DNA of 38,608 bases from positions 1-38,608 of the forward strand of contig JAPLLN010000050.1 of assembly GCA_026387475.1 (NCBI GenBank). The letters run 5' to 3'. Every line of letters starts with the position of its first letter. Position 1 is the first letter of the stretch. Shown in pieces: positions 26,044 through 36,984 of this stretch. The notes beneath the pieces are model-generated. The model had not been told where the DNA came from and ran no database searches. It saw nothing but the letters and a program-made list of their open reading frames with translations. This stretch comes from Candidatus Omnitrophota bacterium (GTDB taxonomy: Bacteria; Omnitrophota; Gorgyraeia; Gygaellales; Profunditerraquicolaceae). Made by a program: the position numbers and the translations under genes.

Positions 26044-26251
26044 CCTCTTTAACCTCGGGGACTTCCTGTTTTAAGATCTTTTCAACGCCGTTCTTTAAAG
26101 TCATCTGGGACATGGGACAACAACCGCAGGTGCCGGTAAGCCTTAATTTTACTACCCCGTCTTTGCTTACATCGACTAATTCCACATTGCCTCCGTCAGC
26201 CATAAGCATGGGGCGTATCTTATCTAATGCCTTCTCGACTTTGTCTTTCAT
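26030..26251 (-). CDS. NifU C-terminal domain (Nfu-type) Fe-S scaffold
   Basis: IRPMLMADGGNVELVDV...LTGTCGCCPMSQMTLKNGVEKIL. Confidence 0.94.
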   Translation of the reverse strand: MKDKVEKALDKIRPMLMADGGNVELVDVSKDGVVKLRLTGTCGCCPMSQMTLKNGVEKILKQEVPEVKEVVAL

Positions 26252-26262
26252 GTTGGTCTCCT

Positions 26263-26880
26263 TTATTTGATTATACCATTATTAAGCACATATTCCAGTA
26301 TTACATCCGCCTGCTTGGCCGCGGCAATGCTTACGCGCGGCGCCAGCGGAGGATTCTTGGCAACATCCGATTTAAGGTCGCCGATCAAAACCAGGTTTTT
26401 CTTAAGCCTGTGCACCATGATCTCGTCGCTTGAGCCGACTCCGCCTAAACCCGAGACCCCGACGATAAATTTACCCGTACCCAGGAGCTCCTGCACCAGC
26501 ATACTCTTGTACTCCGCCTTATCAAAACACTCGGCGATGATACCGCAATCTTTAAATAAATCCCTGATATTGGCATCTTCAATACGCTCCTGCCTAGCAT
26601 CGATCTCTAAGCCCGAATTAATTCTGCATAGATTATCCCTAAGCGCCAGGACCTTAGCCATCCCTACCTGATTAGCGAAGTAAAACTGTCTATCCAGATT
26701 AGCCGGAGAAACCACATCAAAATCAATTATGGTCAGGCGCTTAAAACCCACCCTTACCAGAGTTAGCGCGCAGTTTGAACCCAGGCCGCCTGCCCCGGCA
26801 ATACCGACGCGCGTATTCTGGAGGCGCCTGAAATTATCTTCTCCGAATTTCTTGATTAAGTTCTCGATCAATGTTTCCAT
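26263..26880 (-). CDS. thiF: ThiF-type sulfur-carrier adenylyltransferase
   Basis: VGIAGAGGLGSNCALTLVRVGFKRLTIIDFDVVSPANLDRQFYF; next to thiH. Confidence 0.9.
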   Translation of the reverse strand: METLIENLIKKFGEDNFRRLQNTRVGIAGAGGLGSNCALTLVRVGFKRLTIIDFDVVSPANLDRQFYFANQVGMAKVLALRDNLCRINSGLEIDARQERIEDANIRDLFKDCGIIAECFDKAEYKSMLVQELLGTGKFIVGVSGLGGVGSSDEIMVHRLKKNLVLIGDLKSDVAKNPPLAPRVSIAAAKQADVILEYVLNNGIIK

Positions 26881-26881
26881 T

Positions 26882-27898
26882 TTAAATCGGCATCCAATCC
26901 TTTAAAACCGGCTGATAGCCTAATTTATAAAGCATGGTCTTTATTTCTTCGATTGACCTTTGGTCCTGGATCTTGAATTGCGCCGACTCCGGCGCTCCTT
27001 CCAGGGTATGCCCTCCCACCAGAGTGCTTGAACCTGCTGAAATGCGCGTTATCCCCAAAGGAATAAGATTCTCGCGCAGACTGGCGCTCTCTCTCGTCGA
27101 TAGGCTTATACTTAAGCGCGGCAACTTCAGGCGCAGATATATAATGATCTGGGCCAAGTCCCTGTCGTTTACCGCGTAAGCCGGTTTAAATCCGGATACC
27201 TGCGGCCGGATGCGCGGGAGGGAAACTCCGATCTCAACATCGGGGAATTTATCCTGTAAATATTGCGCATGCAGGCCGAGCATGAAAGCCTCGGTTTTCC
27301 AGTCATTCAGCCCCAGAAGCGCGCCGATATTAACTGACCTCATCCCTGCCCGAGCCCCCCGCTCCGGAGCATCTAACCGGAAAAGGTAATCCTTTTTCGG
27401 CCCCGCGGGATGCACTTTGGAATAGATCTCTTCATCATAAACTTCCTGATAAATAGTCAGGCCGTCTACTCCGGCAGCTACAAGCGAGGCATATTCAGGT
27501 TCGCTTAGAGGATAGATCTCAACGGAAATAGAAGAAAAGTAACCCTTGAGAACCTTGATGCAATCCTTGATATATTCAAGGGGGCTCTCTGACCTATCTT
27601 CTCCGGTTAAAATAAGTATATGCTTTAATCCGGTGGAACTTATAAAGCGCGCTTCCGCTGCAACCTCATCAAGAGATAATTTCCTTCTTTCGATATTATT
27701 CTTTATATTAAATCCGCAGTAAACACAGGAGTTATCGCAATAATTAGCCAGATACATCGGAGTATAAAGCTGGATGGCGCGGCCGAAAAATCTCAAGGTC
27801 AGGTCTCTGGCCAGAACCGCTTTTGTTTCAAGGCCATTTTCATCGTCAGGCTCAAGCCTCTTACCTTTATTTTGGGAATAGACCTGATAAAAACCCAT
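26882..27898 (-). CDS. thiH: 2-iminoacetate synthase ThiH (radical SAM)
   Basis: YLANYCDNSCVYCGFN (CxxxCxxC) and ThiH-type context. Confidence 0.94.
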   Translation of the reverse strand: MGFYQVYSQNKGKRLEPDDENGLETKAVLARDLTLRFFGRAIQLYTPMYLANYCDNSCVYCGFNIKNNIERRKLSLDEVAAEARFISSTGLKHILILTGEDRSESPLEYIKDCIKVLKGYFSSISVEIYPLSEPEYASLVAAGVDGLTIYQEVYDEEIYSKVHPAGPKKDYLFRLDAPERGARAGMRSVNIGALLGLNDWKTEAFMLGLHAQYLQDKFPDVEIGVSLPRIRPQVSGFKPAYAVNDRDLAQIIIYLRLKLPRLSISLSTRESASLRENLIPLGITRISAGSSTLVGGHTLEGAPESAQFKIQDQRSIEEIKTMLYKLGYQPVLKDWMPI

Positions 27899-27901
27899 CT
27901 C

Positions 27902-28678
27902 TTAACTTTCTTCTCTTAAGAATCCGGTAAGCGGAGAGGAAGGCTCAGGATTATCGCGGCTTGAGGGTATCCCCGTAACATAGGCCAACCGCCCTGCTTC
28001 AACCGCTTTGCTGAAAGCAACCGCATATCCGACGGGGTCACGGCTGACGGCAATAGCAGTATTCACCAGAACCGCAGCGCACCCTAATTCCATGCATGTG
28101 CAGGCATCCGATGGCCGGCCAAGCCCGGCATCAACAATAACCGGGATGCTAAGTTCTTTAACCAAGATCTCGACAAGTTCCTTAGTCCTTAAACCGCGGT
28201 TAGTGCCTATTGGTGAGCCTAAAGGCATTACCGCAGCAGCGCCCGCTTCCAACATCCTGCGGGCAATTGATAGGTCCGGGTTCATGTAAGGAAAAACCAC
28301 AAAACCCTCTTTAGCTAGAATCTCCGTAGCCTTAAGAGTTTCGATATTATCCGGAAGCAAATATTTATTATCTTTGACTACTTCTATTTTAATCCAGTTT
28401 CCGCTCCCTGCTGCTTTTGCTAGGCGGGCAATACGCACTGCCTCATCGGCATTGCGCGCTCCCGACGTATTGATCATCACATTGCAGCCTTTAGGAATAT
28501 AATCCAGGATGTTTTCCTCTTTAGAGCGGGTATCGACCCTACGCAAGGCGACTGTTGCTACATCGACCTTGGATGCCGCCAGGGCCTTTTTCATTACCTC
28601 ATAGCTGGAAAATTTTCCAGTACCTATAAAAAACCTGTTGGCAATGGACTTCCCCGCTATTTTAAGCGAATCTTCCAT
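27902..28678 (-). CDS. thiG: Thiazole synthase
   Basis: [34 protein letters not shown]...[28 protein letters not shown]. Confidence 0.96.
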   Translation of the reverse strand: MEDSLKIAGKSIANRFFIGTGKFSSYEVMKKALAASKVDVATVALRRVDTRSKEENILDYIPKGCNVMINTSGARNADEAVRIARLAKAAGSGNWIKIEVVKDNKYLLPDNIETLKATEILAKEGFVVFPYMNPDLSIARRMLEAGAAAVMPLGSPIGTNRGLRTKELVEILVKELSIPVIVDAGLGRPSDACTCMELGCAAVLVNTAIAVSRDPVGYAVAFSKAVEAGRLAYVTGIPSSRDNPEPSSPLTGFLREES

Positions 28679-28680
28679 AA

Positions 28681-28881
28681 TTATCCCCCTCCGACGAAAC
28701 TGACTATTTCTATACTATCAAGTTCGCGCAAATCAACCCCTCCCCACTCTTCCTTAGGGATAATGCGCAAGTTATGCTCGACCACGATATGTTGCGCGCA
28801 GAGCCCAATCTCTGAAATAAGCTGGGCAAGATTCAATTTCTTTTCGATATCCTCGCTTTTTCCGTTAATTTTAATCTTCAT
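28681..28881 (-). CDS. thiS: Sulfur carrier protein ThiS
   Basis: [18 protein letters not shown]...[34 protein letters not shown]-terminal GG; start set to the internal Met. Confidence 0.9.
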   Translation of the reverse strand: MKIKINGKSEDIEKKLNLAQLISEIGLCAQHIVVEHNLRIIPKEEWGGVDLRELDSIEIVSFVGGG

Positions 28882-28909
28882 AATAATGGAAGGTGGCTTC
28901 CGGAAGGAA

Positions 28910-29500
28910 TTATTTTTGAATAACAAAAATCGCGTTCAAGGCAAAAAGGTTCGGCCAGAAACCGACCTCTCTCTTCTTACCTAAATAACGCACATGCAAG
29001 ATCTTAAAACCCTTGACCGCGCAATAGTACTTGAAATCGCTGATACTTAAGAACCGCACGTTAGGCGTATCAAACCAGTGATAAGGCAGCGATTTAGTGA
29101 TCGGCGCCTTCCCCCGGAAGAACATCATGAGGCGCGCCCTTATGTGGGCGAAATTGGAAAACCCGATTATAGCTTTGTTGCCTACGCGCAATGTTTCATC
29201 CATGACCAGGTCGATCTTCTTTACCTCTTGTAAGCTCTGATTGAGTATCACATAATCAAAAGACTTATCCGGATAATCCGTCAGCCCGGAATCGATATCG
29301 CTGTGGAATACGCTTAAGCCTTTCTCAACACACTGATACACCGCCTCTTCGCTGATCTCAATACCCTGAACCAGGGCGCTTCTTTCTTTGGCCAAAAGGT
29401 ACAAAAGATCTCCATTGCCGCAGCCTAAATCCAAAACTCTGGATCCCTGCTCGACGATATCGGTAATAATCCTGTAATCCAGGCTTACATTTTCGCTCAA
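28910..29500 (-). CDS. metW: MetW family methyltransferase-like protein
   Basis: RVLDLGCGNGDLLYLL, QGIEISEEAVYQCVEKGLSVFHSDID; downstream of metX. Confidence 0.94.
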   Translation of the reverse strand: MSENVSLDYRIITDIVEQGSRVLDLGCGNGDLLYLLAKERSALVQGIEISEEAVYQCVEKGLSVFHSDIDSGLTDYPDKSFDYVILNQSLQEVKKIDLVMDETLRVGNKAIIGFSNFAHIRARLMMFFRGKAPITKSLPYHWFDTPNVRFLSISDFKYYCAVKGFKILHVRYLGKKREVGFWPNLFALNAIFVIQK

Positions 29501-29504
29501 CTTG

Positions 29505-30641
29505 CTACCTCGCTATATTGTACCCGTGAAAAGTCTTTTTCAGGAAATGCTTGATCAGGCGCGTCTCTTCTTCGACCTCTAGAAGAAATGCGTCATGCCC
29601 GTAAGTGGAATTTATTTCGCAATAAGTAGCATCCACCCCGCGGATCTTTAACTGGCGCACGATATCCTGCGACTGGTACGACGGATAGAGCCAGTCAGAC
29701 TTAAAAGAGATCACCAGGAAACGCACATCAATAGCCTTGGGGATCAATTTAGCTCCCGACAGATCGAAATAATCCATGGCCTTAGTCACATACAGATAAG
29801 AGTTGGCATCAAAGCGCTTCACGAAATTATCTCCGCGGTAACGCAAATAGCCCTCGACTTCAAAATCCGTAGTAAACTTAAAGCTGTAATCTTTATCTTT
29901 CAGTTTGCGGGAGAATTTTTCCTCCATGGACTTATCGCTCATATAAGTGATATGCCCGATCATGCGCGCAACAGCTAGGCCCCGTTCGGGCTTATCGGAA
30001 TCATAATAATTGCCTTCATTCCAGGCAGGGTCAGCCATTACCGCCTGCCTCCCGACTTCATCAAAAGCGATCTGTTGCGGGGAGTGCTTCAAGGCGCAAG
30101 CTATGGGTATTGCGCTTTGCATATTCTTAGGAAAACTCGCCACCCACTGCAGAACCTGCATTCCGCCCATTGATCCGCCGATGACACAAAGTAATTTCTT
30201 TATACCGAGGTTATCGATCAAATGTTTCTGCGCCCGGACCATATCCGCTATAGTAATTACGGGAAAACTTAACCCGTAGGGCTTATTGGTCTGGGGATTT
30301 ATCGACGACGGGCCGGTCGAACCGCGGCATCCTCCCAGGCAATTAGAACAGATTACAAAATATTTATCAGTATCTAACGCCTTGTCCGGGCCGATCATAT
30401 CGTTCCACCACCCCGGGTCTTTATCTCCTTCGTGAAAACCCGCAGCGTGCGCATCTCCGGATAAAGCATGCACCACAAGAATGGCATTGGTCTTCTCCGG
30501 ATTTAGTTCACCGTAAGTCTCATAAGCGAGCGTAATAGGGCCCAAGGCCTTCCCTGAATCAAGTTTCAATTCATCGGGAGACTCTCCGAATGTAAAATAC
30601 TGCTGTTTAACCAGCCCTATATTCTCTGCTTTTAAAGTCAT
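29505..30641 (-). CDS. metX: Homoserine O-acetyltransferase
   Basis: [46 protein letters not shown] nucleophile elbow. Confidence 0.95.
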   Translation of the reverse strand: MTLKAENIGLVKQQYFTFGESPDELKLDSGKALGPITLAYETYGELNPEKTNAILVVHALSGDAHAAGFHEGDKDPGWWNDMIGPDKALDTDKYFVICSNCLGGCRGSTGPSSINPQTNKPYGLSFPVITIADMVRAQKHLIDNLGIKKLLCVIGGSMGGMQVLQWVASFPKNMQSAIPIACALKHSPQQIAFDEVGRQAVMADPAWNEGNYYDSDKPERGLAVARMIGHITYMSDKSMEEKFSRKLKDKDYSFKFTTDFEVEGYLRYRGDNFVKRFDANSYLYVTKAMDYFDLSGAKLIPKAIDVRFLVISFKSDWLYPSYQSQDIVRQLKIRGVDATYCEINSTYGHDAFLLEVEEETRLIKHFLKKTFHGYNIAR

Positions 30642-31573
30642 GCTAAATACTCCTGAAATAGCCAGGTGGAAAGATATCTCTCGCCTGTATCCGGGAGAAC
30701 TACTACTATGGTTTTACCTTTTGATTCTGCTCTTTTGGCAACTTCCATGGCTGCCCACATGGCTGCTCCGCTGGAAATCCCTACAAAAATGCCTTCCTGA
30801 CGCGCTAACTTCCGGGCTGTTGCCCCGGCATCATCATTACTGACCTTGATGATCTCGTCGATGACCTTGAGATCTAATATCTGCGGCACAAAACCCGCGC
30901 CTATGCCTTGAATCTTATGCGGGCCGGGTTTTCCTCCGGACAAGACCGGTGAATCCGCCGGTTCAACGCCGATGACTTTCAAAGCGGGATTTTTTTTCTT
31001 AATAGCTTCCCCTACTCCGGTTATTGTACCACCCGTCCCGATTCCGGCAATAAAAATATCGACTAAGCCGCCCGTATCTTTCCAAATCTCTTCGGCAGTA
31101 GTCTTACGGTGTATCTCGGGATTAGCCGGGTTATTAAACTGCTGCGGGACAAAACTATTCGGGGTTTTCTCAGCCAGCTCTTCGGCTTTTTCAACTGCTC
31201 CCTTCATTCCTTTAGCGCCTTCGGTCAAAACAAGCTCTGCCCCGAAGATCTTCAAAAGCTGTCTGCGCTCGACACTCATAGTATCAGGCATGGTCAGGAT
31301 CAATTTATAACCTTTTGCCGCAGCCACAAATGCCAGGGCAATCCCGGTGTTACCGCTGGTCGGCTCAATGATCACCGAATTCTTATTTAATAGCCCTTTT
31401 TTCTCGGCATCCTCGATCATAGCCACGCCGATCCTGTCCTTGACGCTCGAGAGCGGGTTAAAAAACTCTAATTTTGCTAATACCGTTCCTCCCATACCCT
31501 GGGTCAGCTTGTTTATTTTAACCAGAGGCGTATGGCCGACGGTTTTAGTTATATCGCTGTATATACCAGACAT
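30638..31573 (-). CDS. cysK: Cysteine synthase
   Basis: [18 protein letters not shown]-lysine motif, [20 protein letters not shown]. Confidence 0.95.
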   Translation of the reverse strand: MSGIYSDITKTVGHTPLVKINKLTQGMGGTVLAKLEFFNPLSSVKDRIGVAMIEDAEKKGLLNKNSVIIEPTSGNTGIALAFVAAAKGYKLILTMPDTMSVERRQLLKIFGAELVLTEGAKGMKGAVEKAEELAEKTPNSFVPQQFNNPANPEIHRKTTAEEIWKDTGGLVDIFIAGIGTGGTITGVGEAIKKKNPALKVIGVEPADSPVLSGGKPGPHKIQGIGAGFVPQILDLKVIDEIIKVSNDDAGATARKLARQEGIFVGISSGAAMWAAMEVAKRAESKGKTIVVVLPDTGERYLSTWLFQEYLA

Positions 31574-31633
31574 TTAATCCTCCTTGCCCACAGGGGCACA
31601 CCGGCGCAATTCCGATTAGCGCCGGGTGTAACG

Positions 31634-32968
<1,335 letters not shown>

Positions 32969-33000
32969 TTACTGATTTAATTATTATCCGTCAGTTTCAA

Positions 33001-33741
33001 TTATTGCACAACAGAAATCTTACTCAGACCCACCTCCTTTAGGAAATTCTCCCTGGATATCTGCTCGATCAACAGGGCAAGCCGCTGTTTGGGCTTAGCG
33101 TTATTTTTAAAGAATTTAACCACTGCATCGATTATCTTTAAAACTTCATCCTCAGTGAAAACCCGGTTTAGTTTAAAACCTATGCACGGGGTCTTTCCGC
33201 CGCACCCCCCCAGATATACTGCATAACCTACCCGCTTTTCTCCTCCCTGAATATCCACGGCCCCGTGTATCCCTATTTCAGACTGCTGCGCGCGGGTGCA
33301 AGAATTAGGGCATCCGGAAATAGCGATCTTAAATTTATGCGGCAAGTCCATCGCGCATTTTATATGCAACTCATTTTCTATACGGTCGTAAAGCGCGAAG
33401 GTATTTATTAGGCCGGATTTACACCAGTTATTCCCCGGGCAAGTAGTAGTAGTACGCAGGCGCGCGCCCGATGTCCCGGTCTCAATACCGGCAGACTTAA
33501 CCCGTGCCTCGGTTTTCTCAATATCCTCAAATTTAATAAAAGGTATTTCCACGCCCTGCCGCGCAGTCAAGTGTAGAAAGCCATTACCGAACTCCTCGGA
33601 AATCTTGGCCAGTTCATTCATCGCCTTTTTATCATAATTCCCATGGGGCATTCTGGCCCGCAAGAGAAAGAGCCCTTCTTGTTTTTGTTTCAGGAACCCG
33701 CGTTTCTTTAAAGCATCATAATCTAAATTTTCGGGTATCAT
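33001..33741 (-). CDS. Small siroheme-[4Fe-4S] sulfite/nitrite reductase-like protein
   Basis: TCPGNNWCKSG (Cx5C) and ISGCPNSCTRAQQSEIG (Cx3C) siroheme-cluster ligands; 246 aa with no extra ferredoxin domain. Confidence 0.88.
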   Translation of the reverse strand: MIPENLDYDALKKRGFLKQKQEGLFLLRARMPHGNYDKKAMNELAKISEEFGNGFLHLTARQGVEIPFIKFEDIEKTEARVKSAGIETGTSGARLRTTTTCPGNNWCKSGLINTFALYDRIENELHIKCAMDLPHKFKIAISGCPNSCTRAQQSEIGIHGAVDIQGGEKRVGYAVYLGGCGGKTPCIGFKLNRVFTEDEVLKIIDAVVKFFKNNAKPKQRLALLIEQISRENFLKEVGLSKISVVQ

Positions 33742-35000
33742 TAGTCTTTCTCCTTTTTTGCCATCTGTTTAAACGCAAGCCTGGCAGCATCGATCGTGCG
33801 GATAATATCGCTTTTTTTGTGGCTAAAAGAAATGAAGTTAGCCTCAAATTCGGAAGGAGCAAGAAATATCCCCTTCCCAAGCATCAAACGGTAGAACGCA
33901 ACAAAATCTGCTTTCTTTTTGAATCTTAGGCTGAACATACTTTCATAGCTTGCCACATTTAAATCTATGCCGGATAAACCTGCCTCTCTGATCAGATTTG
34001 ATTTCAGATGATCAACAAGCTTCTTAAGCTGCGGATAACTGTTTTTAAGTTTGCGCAAAGCTCTTAATGTGCTTAAGCCTGACTGCATAACAACAGGGTT
34101 TCCGGAAAATGTGGATGCCTGGTAAACCTTACCCAAAGGGGCGAGATTATCCATAATTTTAGCTCTCCCTCCAAAAGCTCCGACAGGCAACCCTCCGCCG
34201 ATGATCTTGCCAAAGGTTATCAGATCAGGCGTGATCCCAAATTTTCCGGCAGCAGTCCCGTAATGGAACCTGAAACCCGTAATTACTTCATCAAAGATCA
34301 ATATCGCGCCGTGTTTTTTGGTGATCGCCCGGATTCTTTTCAAGAATTTAATATCCGGTGATATAACTCCGTAATTTCCTCCTACCGGTTCGACTATTAC
34401 CGCGGCAATTTGAGAGCCGAATTTGGCAAAAACCTTTTCTAAATATTTGCTATCTCCAAAAGGCGCAACTAAAGTATGCTTAATAAAATCTTTCGGCACT
34501 CCGGAGCTCGCAGGTATCTGTAATGTGGCTAAGCCCGAGCCGCTTTTGGCTAAAAGATAATCCGCGGAGCCGTGATAAGAATGTTCAAACTTTAAGATCT
34601 TGAGCCTACCGGTGTAGCCGCGGGCCAGGCGCACCGCCCCCATCACTGCTTCTGTTCCGGAATTAACAAATCGGATCTTATCAATAGACTTTACGGCCTT
34701 TTTTATCTCCTGGGATAATTCTATCTCTGTCTCACAGGTCAAACCAAAACTTAAACCCGCACCTATTTTTGCTCTTATATCCTTGACAACCCGGGGATGA
34801 GCATGGCCAAGAATAGCCGAGCCCCAGGAAAGGACATAATCGATGTATTTTCGGCCGTCGAGACCATAGAGGCCCGCGCCTTGGCCGCTTTTGATCAAAA
34901 TCGGCTCTCCGCCCACATAATTAAAACTGCGCACCGGGCTATCTACTCCGCCGACCAGGTTTTTATCGGCAACTTGCAATAAATCTTTCACTTTTGCCAT
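33741..35000 (-). CDS. hemL: Glutamate-1-semialdehyde 2,1-aminomutase
   Basis: GGVDSPVRSFNYVGGEPILIKSG...FDEVITGFRFHYGTAAGKFGITPDLITFGKIIGGGLPVGAFGG. Confidence 0.96.
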   Translation of the reverse strand: MAKVKDLLQVADKNLVGGVDSPVRSFNYVGGEPILIKSGQGAGLYGLDGRKYIDYVLSWGSAILGHAHPRVVKDIRAKIGAGLSFGLTCETEIELSQEIKKAVKSIDKIRFVNSGTEAVMGAVRLARGYTGRLKILKFEHSYHGSADYLLAKSGSGLATLQIPASSGVPKDFIKHTLVAPFGDSKYLEKVFAKFGSQIAAVIVEPVGGNYGVISPDIKFLKRIRAITKKHGAILIFDEVITGFRFHYGTAAGKFGITPDLITFGKIIGGGLPVGAFGGRAKIMDNLAPLGKVYQASTFSGNPVVMQSGLSTLRALRKLKNSYPQLKKLVDHLKSNLIREAGLSGIDLNVASYESMFSLRFKKKADFVAFYRLMLGKGIFLAPSEFEANFISFSHKKSDIIRTIDAARLAFKQMAKKEKD

Positions 35001-35506
35001 TTTGCGATATCCTTAGCGTGGTAGCTGATAATAAAATCAGCTCCCGCGCGCTTTATTGAAGTTATAATTTCCTTCACCATTTCTCTCTCATTCCACAAAC
35101 CCTGTTTTGCTCCGTATTTTACGAACGCGTATTCACCGCTTACATTATATGCAGCTGTCGGATAATCAAATTTGGTTTTTGCCTCCTTGATTATATCCAG
35201 ATAGCTAAGCGCAGGCTTGACCATCACCATATCCGCGCCCTCTTTGATATCCGTCTCGATCTCATCAAGCGCCTGCGAGGCCTTAGAATAATCTAACTGG
35301 TAAGCCGATCTATCCCCGAATGCCGGAGCGGAATTTGCGGCATTACGAAAGGGGCCGTAAAAATTAGAAGCGAACTTTGCGGAGTACCCTAATATCTTCA
35401 CCTTAGGTAACCCGTTTTTATCCAACGCCTTTCTTATTGCCTTAACCTGGCCTTTGGCTATAGCCGAAGGCGCTACCCAATCTACCCCTGCTTCAGCATG
35501 CCTCAA
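34988..35506 (-). pseudogene. hemB: HemB (ALA dehydratase) C-terminal fragment
   Basis: HAEAGVDWVAPSAIAKGQVKAIRKAL...GYSAKFASNFYGPFRNA...MVMVKPALSYLDII; TTG start; keeps both catalytic-lysine segments; lacks N-terminal half. Confidence 0.8.
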
Positions 35507-35658
35507 TTATTTATCCCTAATGCGCGCGCCTCTTTGACATCGCTTAGCAGGCGATCAGGAGAAAATACGAAAACCCCGGGGAAATTATTAATTTCCTTCT
35601 TTAAATTTCTCCCGCTTTTTACAAAATAGGGATATATGAGCTTATTTAAACTTATCAT
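35503..35658 (-). pseudogene. hemB: HemB N-terminal fragment (51 codons)
   Basis: Below ORF-track cutoff: MISLNKLIYPYFVKSGRNLKKEINNFPGVFVFSPDRLLSDVKEARALGINN*; matches the HemB N-terminal region (DLIYPxFV...PGV...) then stops; overlaps the C-terminal fragment (TTGA). Confidence 0.75.
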
Positions 35659-36373
35659 CGCGTATCTTCTTCCCGTAATTGACTACTTCTCCTACAATAA
35701 AAACCGCCGGAGACTTAACTCTATATTGCTTTGTTTTATCAACGATATCTTTTAATGTACCCGGGATAATCCTCTCCTCCGGCGATGTCCCGCGCTCAAT
35801 GAATGCGCAGGGAGTATTTTTGCTTTTCCCGGAAGCGAGTATGGCCTCGACTACGTTCCTTATATTAGCTACTGCCATCAAATAGACCAGCGTGTCGCAA
35901 TCAGGTGCGTCGAGCTTATCCCCATTGCTTTTCCTTCCGGTAAGTACCGCTATTGATGAATACTTTCCTTTTCTGGTCAATGGGATACCAAAACTTTCCG
36001 GAGCGGAAAAAGCAGAGGTTATCCCCTGGATGATCTCAAAATCAATGCCTTTATTCTTTAAGTATAAAACTTCTTCGATACCGCGGCTAAAAACCAGAGG
36101 GTCTCCCCCCTTTAATCTTGCTACTATCTTGCCCTGCTTGGCAAATTTAGAAAGCAGTTTATTTATCTGCGCCTGCTCCAATAAATGCAGGCCGTCTGCC
36201 TTGCCGCAGCAGATGAGCTGCGCTTTTTTCTTGGCAAAACGCAAAAATTCAGCCGACGCCAGGAAGTCGTAAAGAATGACGTCTGCTTCTTTTATCTTTT
36301 TAAGGCCCTTGACGCTGATTAATTCCCAGTCCCCGGGCCCTGCTCCAATAATATAGACTTTACCTCTTGCCAT
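35642..36373 (-). CDS. cobA: Uroporphyrinogen-III C-methyltransferase (SUMT), without fused HemD domain
   Basis: VYIIGAGPGDWELISVKGLKKIKEADVILYD, RLKGGDPLVFSRGIEE. Confidence 0.94.
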   Translation of the reverse strand: MARGKVYIIGAGPGDWELISVKGLKKIKEADVILYDFLASAEFLRFAKKKAQLICCGKADGLHLLEQAQINKLLSKFAKQGKIVARLKGGDPLVFSRGIEEVLYLKNKGIDFEIIQGITSAFSAPESFGIPLTRKGKYSSIAVLTGRKSNGDKLDAPDCDTLVYLMAVANIRNVVEAILASGKSKNTPCAFIERGTSPEERIIPGTLKDIVDKTKQYRVKSPAVFIVGEVVNYGKKIRDDKFK

Positions 36374-36984
36374 CTCTCCCTTTTTGCTACCAACGATAAA
36401 CTCCCTTGCCTTGGATGGGTCGGGAAATCATTTAAATTAAGGACTTCGGTTATTCTGTGCTCCAGCCCCAGCCGGATCAAGGCAGCGTGAGCAACGATCA
36501 AGCCGTCGAACTTACCGGCATCCATCAGGGCCAGGCGCTCCTGGACATTGCCCCTTACGTCTACGATCAACAAATCCGGGCGTATTTTGCGTAACTGCTC
36601 TTTCCTTCTTATGCTGCTGGTGCCGATCCGGCTATTCTTACTAATTCCGGACAACGGTAGATTAACTCTTGAAATAAAGCAATCATTGGGAGCAATAGAG
36701 GGCGTCTGGAAAACAACGTTCAATCCGCAAGGGGTAACTTCAGGCAGATCCTTGCTGGAATGTACCGCCAGGTCTATCTCATCTCTTAAAAGCGCCTCGT
36801 CTAATTCCCGGGTAAAAAAATCCAACCCCTCAACATCGGATAGCGGAGTAATGCGGTCTTTATCCCCCAGCGTAAGATAGGTCTTAACCTGAAATTCCGC
36901 ATGAGGAAACAACCTGCTTATTTCAGCGGCCTGACGTAAGGCTAACGGACTCGGCCGGCTCCCCAGTTTCAATACTCTTTTCAT
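36319..36984 (-). CDS. hemC: Porphobilinogen deaminase HemC, lacking C-terminal domain 3
   Basis: MKRVLKLGSRPSPLALRQA, EIDLAVHSSKDLP, IGTSSIRRKEQL; no GGCxxPxG cofactor-Cys motif; start moved from 37080. Confidence 0.85.
   Translation of the reverse strand: MKRVLKLGSRPSPLALRQAAEISRLFPHAEFQVKTYLTLGDKDRITPLSDVEGLDFFTRELDEALLRDEIDLAVHSSKDLPEVTPCGLNVVFQTPSIAPNDCFISRVNLPLSGISKNSRIGTSSIRRKEQLRKIRPDLLIVDVRGNVQERLALMDAGKFDGLIVAHAALIRLGLEHRITEVLNLNDFPTHPRQGSLSLVAKRERWQEVKSILLEQGPGTGN

Noticed and set aside
26267-26671. 134-aa plus-strand ORF
   Set aside because: Antisense to thiF; no domain evidence.
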